Of a stretch of 64,000 nucleotides of DNA, positions 58,838-64,000 are shown one piece after another. Each line of letters opens with the position of its first letter. The stretch's first letter is position 1. The stretch covers positions 186,001 to 250,000 of the forward strand of contig NZ_LNNB01000009.1 of assembly GCF_001747895.1 (NCBI RefSeq), in the 5' to 3' direction. A program made the translations under genes and the position numbers. Source of the DNA: Staphylococcus equorum (GTDB taxonomy: Bacteria; Bacillota; Bacilli; Staphylococcales; Staphylococcaceae). The notes below the pieces were generated by a model. It searched no databases, was not told the origin of the DNA, and saw only the letters and a list, made by a program, of their open reading frames with translations.

Positions 58838-59854
58838 TTGGTAACTATAAAGGATGTTGCAAAAGCAGCAAATGTAGCACCATCGACAGTTTCACGTGTC
58901 ATTAGCGGTAACAATCGTATAAGCGATACTACTAGAGTTAAAGTATTAGCGGTGATGGAAGCATTAGGCTACCAACCAAATCATGCAGCCCGAACATTAG
59001 TTACAAAAAAATCTAAAACAATAGGTGTTATTCAAAAAAGCGGGCGTAATGAAACAAGGCAAAATCCATTTATCATAGATGTCCTTTCAGGTATATATAA
59101 ATCATGCAAAGCACATGGTTATGCAACAATATCTACCACAAATGAGCAATATGAAAATATAGAATTAGAAGTAAGTCACATGATTTCTTATCATGCAGTA
59201 GATGGCTTTATTTTATTATACTCAAAAGAAAACGATATGATAGAACAAATACTCGCTCAACATAATATGCCGTACGTCGTCGTTGGGAAGCCCTTATCTA
59301 ATCAACAAGTCGTTCATATAGATAATAATAATGTTGAAGCAGCAGAGCAATTAACACGCTATCTCATAAGTCTTGGTCATAGTAAGTTTTTATTTTTAGC
59401 TGAACGAGGAAATTATGAAGTTGTTAAAGATCGAATCAAAGGATTTACTAATGTCCTTAAACAACATGCACAAGTAGGTCATATCGAATATTTTGATATG
59501 AACTACCAAAGCATAAAATCTTATTTTCATTATTTACTCACACATAACGAACTACCCTCAGTCATTATTACATCAGATACGATGCTCAATCATATTGTGC
59601 TTAGCGTATTGTATGAACTACAACTTCGCGTACCAACAGATTTACAAACAGCAACCTTCAATGATTCTTACTTAACTGAATTTGCAGCGCCACCACAAAC
59701 TGCGGTCAATATTCATCCTGACTTATTAGGTGAAGCAGCAGGCGACGCTATCATTCGATTAATTAGTGAAGAGCATATTGTCGATTTTAATAAAGTTATT
59801 CCAACAGATATTATTAAAAGAGTCTCAACTCAACATTTAAAAAAGGAGCAATAA
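58838..59854 (+). CDS. malR: LacI-family maltose operon regulator MalR
   Basis: DNA-binding repressor with N-terminal HTH (TIKDVAKAANVAPSTVSRVISG) and hinge helix (ALGYQPNHAARTL), then a periplasmic-binding-protein-like effector domain. 338 residues. Start TTG 58838, nine bases after AAAGGA (58823-58828). Directly followed by malA with an overlapping SD (AAAGGAG), so the pair is one operon with a likely self-regulatory operator at 58726-58747. Effector is presumably maltose or a derivative, as for staphylococcal MalR. Confidence 0.9.
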   Translation: MVTIKDVAKAANVAPSTVSRVISGNNRISDTTRVKVLAVMEALGYQPNHAARTLVTKKSKTIGVIQKSGRNETRQNPFIIDVLSGIYKSCKAHGYATISTTNEQYENIELEVSHMISYHAVDGFILLYSKENDMIEQILAQHNMPYVVVGKPLSNQQVVHIDNNNVEAAEQLTRYLISLGHSKFLFLAERGNYEVVKDRIKGFTNVLKQHAQVGHIEYFDMNYQSIKSYFHYLLTHNELPSVIITSDTMLNHIVLSVLYELQLRVPTDLQTATFNDSYLTEFAAPPQTAVNIHPDLLGEAAGDAIIRLISEEHIVDFNKVIPTDIIKRVSTQHLKKEQ

Positions 59855-59855
59855 T

Positions 59856-61505
59856 ATGAATAAACAGTGGTGGAAAGAGGCAGTAGCATATCAAGTTTAT
59901 CCTCGAAGCTTTAACGATTCAAATAACGATGGCATTGGAGATTTACAAGGGGTTATTGAAAAACTAGATTATATACAAGATTTAGGTATCGATATCATTT
60001 GGTTAAGCCCGATGTATAAATCACCAAATGATGATAATGGTTATGATATTAGTGATTATCAAGATATCATGGATGAATTTGGAACGATGGATGATTTCAA
60101 TCAATTATTAGATGGTGTACACCAACGTGGTATGAAACTCATTTTAGATTTAGTAGTCAATCATACATCAGATGAACATCCATGGTTTATAGAATCTAAA
60201 TCGAGTAAAGATAATCCAAAACGAGACTGGTATATCTGGAAAGATCCAAAAGCTGATGGATCTGAACCTAATAATTGGGAAAGTATATTTAATGGTTCTA
60301 CATGGGAGTATGATAAAACAACAGGTCAATATTATTTCCATTTATTTAGTAAAAAACAACCTGATTTAAATTGGGAAAATAAAGACGTTAAAGCAGCTGT
60401 CTTTAACATGATGAACTGGTGGTTTGAAAAAGGGATTGATGGCTTCAGAGTGGATGCAATCACCCATATTAAGAAAACATTTGAGGCTGGAGATTTACCA
60501 GTTCCTGAAGGCAAAACATACGCGCCTGCATTTGACGTAGATATGAACCAACCAGGCATACATGATTGGTTACAAGAAATGAAGGATGAATCCTTAAGTC
60601 ATTACGATATTATGACAGTAGGAGAAGCAAATGGTGTGAATCCTGATAATGCTGATGAATGGGTCGGTGAAGACAAAGGTAAGTTTAATATGATTTTCCA
60701 ATTTGAGCACTTAGGTTTGTGGAATACTGGCGATATTAAATTTGATGTTAAAGCATATAAAGATGTGTTAAATAGATGGCAAAAGAAACTTGAAGATGTA
60801 GGCTGGAATGCATTGTTTATAGAAAATCATGATCAACCTAGACGTGTATCTACATGGGGTGATGATGAAAGATTTTGGTATGAGTCAGCTACAAGTCATG
60901 CGGTTGTATATTTCTTACAACAAGGCACACCATTCATATATCAAGGACAAGAAATCGGTATGACCAATTATCCATTTGAAAGTGTGGAAACATTTAATGA
61001 TGTTGCTGTAGTGAACGAATATAATATCGTTAAGGCTCAGGGTGGTGATTTAACAGAACTGTTAAACAAACACAAAATGGAAAATAGAGATAATTCTCGT
61101 ACACCAATGCAATGGACTAATGCTATAAACGGTGGATTTTCTGAACATGAGCCTTGGTTCCCAGTTAATCCTAATTACACTGAGATTAATGTATCATCAC
61201 AGCTACAAGATTCTGATTCAATTTTAAATTTTTACAAATCTCTGATTCAAGTAAAAAAATCACATGATATTTTTACATATGGCACTTTTAATCTGATAGA
61301 TGCTGAAAATGACCGTGTATTTGCTTATATTAGAGAATTAGAAGGAGAACGTGTACTTGTAGTAGGAAATTTAACTGATAAGTCTGCCTCGTTGGCATTC
61401 AATGAAACGATAAATGAAAATAATATTAAACTGCACAATTACAAAGATAACAAATTGAATTTAACTGCCTTACGTCCATTTGAAACTTTTGTAATAGCTT
61501 TATAA
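59856..61505 (+). CDS. malA: Alpha-glucosidase / oligo-1,6-glucosidase (GH13)
   Basis: Cytoplasmic hydrolase of maltose and isomalto-oligosaccharides. GH13 motifs: DLVVNHTSDEHPWF (region I), GFRVDAITHI with the nucleophile Asp (II), TVGEANGV with the acid/base Glu (III) and FIENHDQPRRVS (IV). 549 residues, including the C-terminal beta domain. Product glucose can be phosphorylated by Glk at 24 kb. Ends at a strong terminator shared with the minus-strand regulator. Confidence 0.94.
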   Translation: MNKQWWKEAVAYQVYPRSFNDSNNDGIGDLQGVIEKLDYIQDLGIDIIWLSPMYKSPNDDNGYDISDYQDIMDEFGTMDDFNQLLDGVHQRGMKLILDLVVNHTSDEHPWFIESKSSKDNPKRDWYIWKDPKADGSEPNNWESIFNGSTWEYDKTTGQYYFHLFSKKQPDLNWENKDVKAAVFNMMNWWFEKGIDGFRVDAITHIKKTFEAGDLPVPEGKTYAPAFDVDMNQPGIHDWLQEMKDESLSHYDIMTVGEANGVNPDNADEWVGEDKGKFNMIFQFEHLGLWNTGDIKFDVKAYKDVLNRWQKKLEDVGWNALFIENHDQPRRVSTWGDDERFWYESATSHAVVYFLQQGTPFIYQGQEIGMTNYPFESVETFNDVAVVNEYNIVKAQGGDLTELLNKHKMENRDNSRTPMQWTNAINGGFSEHEPWFPVNPNYTEINVSSQLQDSDSILNFYKSLIQVKKSHDIFTYGTFNLIDAENDRVFAYIRELEGERVLVVGNLTDKSASLAFNETINENNIKLHNYKDNKLNLTALRPFETFVIAL

Positions 61506-61528
61506 AAAATTAATTTATTTAAGTCTAC

Positions 61529-61587
61529 AAAAAACCTCTAACGATATTTGAATTATTTTGAATTCAAATTATGTCAGAGGTTTTTTA
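61529..61587. terminator. Bidirectional terminator between malA and the AraC gene
   Basis: AAAAACCTCT...AATT pairs with AATT...AGAGGTTTTT as a long imperfect stem (61529-61553 with 61561-61586). The outer ACCTCT/AGAGGT part is perfect. Confidence 0.85.
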
Positions 61588-62457
61588 TAGTTCGTTGTCA
61601 TGATATTGTTCTTGATCTACAGGCATCCATAGCTGGACTTTAGTGACAGCATCATCAAAAGATAATTCTAAGGGATAAACTTCCACATACAGGCTGTTAT
61701 GCTCATATGGCAGGGTCATTTGAAGGCTTGTTTCGATGTAATACCAAGCTTCGTTAATGACATAGTCTAAATCACCTTGTAAGTTAAATTTAGCATATTG
61801 TCTTTCAGGTAGGAAACGGCTTTCTAGGTGTGCAGGGTATCTTTCACTTGGTACACCCACAAATATTTCCATACCTTGATCTAATGGACAATTGACTACA
61901 AATAACTCATGTGGACTTACATCATTATAACGTTGAAGCTCTTTAATTTTTCCATCGGCTAATAAATCTTCTAAAAAGTCAGGTACTTTATATGGATTTT
62001 CTAATTCATCTGCATCTAAAAATCGATTGTAACCTACTAATGACAGGCCCTGTGTATCTTCTAATCTGTAATTATAAGGTGCAGTTTCAGTTGTTGTCAG
62101 TTTTATATAAAGTCTTGGCTGCATTTTAAGTTCATCGCGTTTGGTATTCACTTGGATGGGTGACACCCCGTGAAAATCACTGAAATCATTTGCGAACGCG
62201 TTAGTATCACTATAATTGTATTTTTTAGCTACGTCCATTAAACGACTTGAACCACTAATAATCTCTTTTGCTGCTAAAGTCATTCTACGTGACCTCGCAT
62301 ATTCACTTGGAGACTGACCAACAATCATTTTAAATGATTGATCAAGATGATAAGGTGAAAGACCAACGTAATCACTGAGTTCTTGCAAATGAAAAGGCTC
62401 TAGCAAATGATCTTCTATATAAACAATTGCCTGTTGTATTTGCTTGATAACGTCCAA
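61585..62457 (-). CDS. AraC-family regulator with GyrI-like effector domain
   Basis: N-terminal AraC DNA-binding domain (about residues 5-105: two HTHs, LQELSDYVGLSPYHLDQSFKMIVG and MDVAKKYNYSDTNAFANDFSDFHG), followed by a GyrI-like small-molecule-binding domain (about 125-285). This order matches the SoxS/Rob-like or BmrR-type regulators. I start at TTG 62457, eight bases after GGAG; the GTG at 62466 overlaps that SD. Ligand and targets are unknown; it is convergent with malA. Confidence 0.85.
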   Translation of the reverse strand: MDVIKQIQQAIVYIEDHLLEPFHLQELSDYVGLSPYHLDQSFKMIVGQSPSEYARSRRMTLAAKEIISGSSRLMDVAKKYNYSDTNAFANDFSDFHGVSPIQVNTKRDELKMQPRLYIKLTTTETAPYNYRLEDTQGLSLVGYNRFLDADELENPYKVPDFLEDLLADGKIKELQRYNDVSPHELFVVNCPLDQGMEIFVGVPSERYPAHLESRFLPERQYAKFNLQGDLDYVINEAWYYIETSLQMTLPYEHNSLYVEVYPLELSFDDAVTKVQLWMPVDQEQYHDNEL

Positions 62458-62680
62458 AACTTTCACTCCTAATTTTCAAATGACTCATGCGCCATCATTG
62501 CTTTTAAATTTATTGTTGGAAAACGTTAGCATCGTTTACCTAATTAATTATATTCTACATCATTTTACTTATACTTACATCTCAAAAATATTAAATAGAG
62601 TAAAATGTAAATAAGTAAAGGCATAAACTTTATGTAATTTGCTCAATAGATTAAATCATAACACAAAAAAAGGTTAAGAA

Positions 62681-62726
62681 AAAAGCAACAACACAAGTGA
62701 TTTTTTACACTTGCGTTGTTGCTTTA
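62681..62726 (-). terminator. Terminator after zwf
   Basis: AAAGCAACAAC-CAAGTG pairs with CACTTG-GTTGTTGCTTT with one mismatch; on the minus strand it follows the zwf stop by about 20 bases. The 62467-62680 region upstream of the AraC gene otherwise shows only a weak cre-like site at 62518-62531. Confidence 0.85.
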
Positions 62727-62747
62727 TGTTATAGAAAGATAAACATA

Positions 62748-64000
62748 TTAATGAATATCGTCCCACCAATGGAAACCATCTCTACTTAAGAGTAATTCAC
62801 TTTCTAATGGACCATTTGATCCTGATTCATAGTTAGGGAATTCAGGTTCATTTTGGTCCCATTCTTCTTGTATTGCATCGACAAATTTCCAAGTAGATTT
62901 TAACTCTTCCCAATGGGTAAAGTTAGTAGCATCACCATTTAGACAATCAAATAATAAATTTTCATAAGCATCGACAGTATTCATTTTATCTTGTGCGCTC
63001 ATCGCATAAGATAATTGAACAGGTTCTGTTTCAATACCTTGAACATTTTTCTTCGCATTTAAATGTAATGATACGCCTTCATTAGGTTGGATGTTGATGA
63101 CAAGTAAATTTGAATCTAATTTCTTATCTGTTTCATAATATAAATTCATAGGCACTTCTTTAAATTCAACAACGACTTGAATCGTTTTACTCTTCATTCG
63201 TTTACCTGTTCTAATATAAAATGGCACGCCAGCCCATCTAAAGTTATCGACAGTCAATTTACCTGAAACGAAAGTAGGGGTTGTTGAGTCTTCAGCAACA
63301 CGGTCTTCATCTCTGTAACGTCTTACTTTTTGACCATCAATTGTACCTTCATCATATTGTCCGCGAACAAAGTTTTGACGAACTTCTTCTGATTCTAACT
63401 TACGCAATGATTTAAGTGCTTTAACTTTCTCAGCTCGTATATCTTCACTGTGTAAACTAATTGGTGCTTCCATTGCTAATAATGCAACCATTTGTAACAT
63501 ATGGTTTTGAACCATATCTTTTAAAGCACCACTTGATTCATAGTAACCACCTCTATCTTCAACACCTAATACTTCTGAAGATGTTACTTGAATGTTAGAA
63601 ATGTATTTATTATTCCATAATGGTTCGAACATCGCATTAGCGAAACGAAGTACTTCTATATTTTGTACCATGTCTTTACCTAAGTAATGGTCAATACGAT
63701 AAATTTCTTCTTCTTTAAATGAACGACGTAATTGTTCATTAAGTTGCTCTGCTGACTCTAAATCAGTACCGAATGGTTTTTCAATAACTAAACGTTTGAA
63801 ACCAGTAGTCTCGGTTAATCCAGATGATTTCAAATAATCAGAAATCACACCGAAGAAATTAGGAGCCATAGCTAGGTAGAATAATCTATTACCCTGAAGT
63901 TGGAACTCAGTATCTAATTTATTACTCACTTCTAGTAGTGATTGATAACTTGCTTCATCACTGACATCATGTTTATGATAAAACACGTGTTCCATAAATT
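62748..64000 (-). CDS. zwf: Glucose-6-phosphate 1-dehydrogenase, 5'-truncated by window edge
   Basis: First step of the oxidative pentose phosphate pathway, reducing NADP. The window holds about 417 residues; the full staphylococcal enzyme is about 494, so roughly the N-terminal 78 residues (the NADP-binding GATGDLSxRK motif) lie outside. Visible are VIEKPFGTDL, the catalytic RIDHYLGKD with the active His, and WAGVPFYIRTGKRM. The ATG at 63993-63995 is internal: codons continue upstream to the window edge. Minus strand, convergent orientation to malA. Confidence 0.95.
   Translation of the reverse strand, partial: FMEHVFYHKHDVSDEASYQSLLEVSNKLDTEFQLQGNRLFYLAMAPNFFGVISDYLKSSGLTETTGFKRLVIEKPFGTDLESAEQLNEQLRRSFKEEEIYRIDHYLGKDMVQNIEVLRFANAMFEPLWNNKYISNIQVTSSEVLGVEDRGGYYESSGALKDMVQNHMLQMVALLAMEAPISLHSEDIRAEKVKALKSLRKLESEEVRQNFVRGQYDEGTIDGQKVRRYRDEDRVAEDSTTPTFVSGKLTVDNFRWAGVPFYIRTGKRMKSKTIQVVVEFKEVPMNLYYETDKKLDSNLLVINIQPNEGVSLHLNAKKNVQGIETEPVQLSYAMSAQDKMNTVDAYENLLFDCLNGDATNFTHWEELKSTWKFVDAIQEEWDQNEPEFPNYESGSNGPLESELLLSRDGFHWWDDIH

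Overview
The window is a low-GC Firmicute chromosome segment and almost certainly comes from a Staphylococcus that is not S. aureus. The gene order phoH-ybeY-dgkA-cdd-era-recO / glyS / ccpN-ppsR-dnaG-sigA-trmK / cshB-nfo / znuC-znuB-zur / sodA / pbp3 / glk-comG-aroK / gcvT-gcvPA-gcvPB / lipM / pepQ-efp / accB-accC-nusB-xseA-xseB-ispA-ahrC-recN / bkd / brxB / gnd / malR-malA / zwf is the staphylococcal backbone as I remember it. The proteins look like recognisable but clearly diverged orthologues of the S. aureus ones. I cannot name the species from sequence alone. Coding density is high and base composition is even. There are no tRNA or rRNA genes, insertion sequences, prophage genes or CRISPR arrays.

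Layout. 1-3.9 kb: RNA and ribosome maturation, lipid recycling and repair genes (phoH, ybeY, dgkA, cdd, era, recO). 4-5.75 kb: glyS on the minus strand behind a T-box leader. 5.8-12.2 kb: ccpN-ppsR, then the macromolecular synthesis genes dnaG and sigA, then trmK and a Nif3-like gene. 12.3-16.8 kb: helicase cshB, endonuclease IV and a zinc-uptake operon with its own repressor zur and a good Zur box. 17.2-20.3 kb: sodA, a class B penicillin-binding protein and ribosomal protein L33. 20.4-26 kb: fthC, a rhomboid protease, yqgQ, a degenerate gene, a CsbD-like stress protein, glucokinase and two small companions. 26-30.25 kb: the comG pseudopilus operon running into aroK. 30.25-34.4 kb: the glycine cleavage genes behind a glycine riboswitch. 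34.7-38.8 kb: a rhodanese, lipM, a membrane protein/lipoprotein pair, pepQ and efp. 39.1-46.8 kb: fatty acid initiation (accBC), an Asp23-like protein, nusB, exonuclease VII, ispA, ahrC and recN. 46.8-53.8 kb: branched-chain 2-oxo acid catabolism (ptb, buk and the four-subunit dehydrogenase). 53.9-64 kb: brxB, a FUSC-type exporter, a tiny membrane protein on the minus strand, a tripeptidase-like enzyme, gnd, malR-malA, an AraC/GyrI-like regulator and the 5'-truncated zwf.

How the genes work together. Several clusters are complete pathways. Ptb, Buk, E3, E1alpha, E1beta and E2 convert branched-chain 2-oxo acids through acyl-CoA to acyl-phosphate and acid, and supply branched precursors to the fatty acid synthesis that AccBC feeds. 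GcvT, GcvPA and GcvPB with LipM connect glycine cleavage to protein lipoylation, on which the branched-chain E2 also depends. Gnd and Zwf form the oxidative pentose phosphate branch. ZnuC, ZnuB and Zur form a self-regulated zinc importer. ComGA to ComGG encode the competence pseudopilus.

No evidently new multi-gene system is visible; this is core genome. The most interesting signals are small and regulatory. A perfect 12-bp hairpin with a T-tract buries the comGA Shine-Dalgarno sequence and reaches its TTG start. The ccpN homologue has no usual start codon and seems to begin at ATA. An inverted repeat lies in the leader of the buk-bkd operon. Good candidate self-regulatory operators lie before znuC, ahrC and malR. 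A 32-residue membrane protein and a decayed gene sit in apparently empty gaps.
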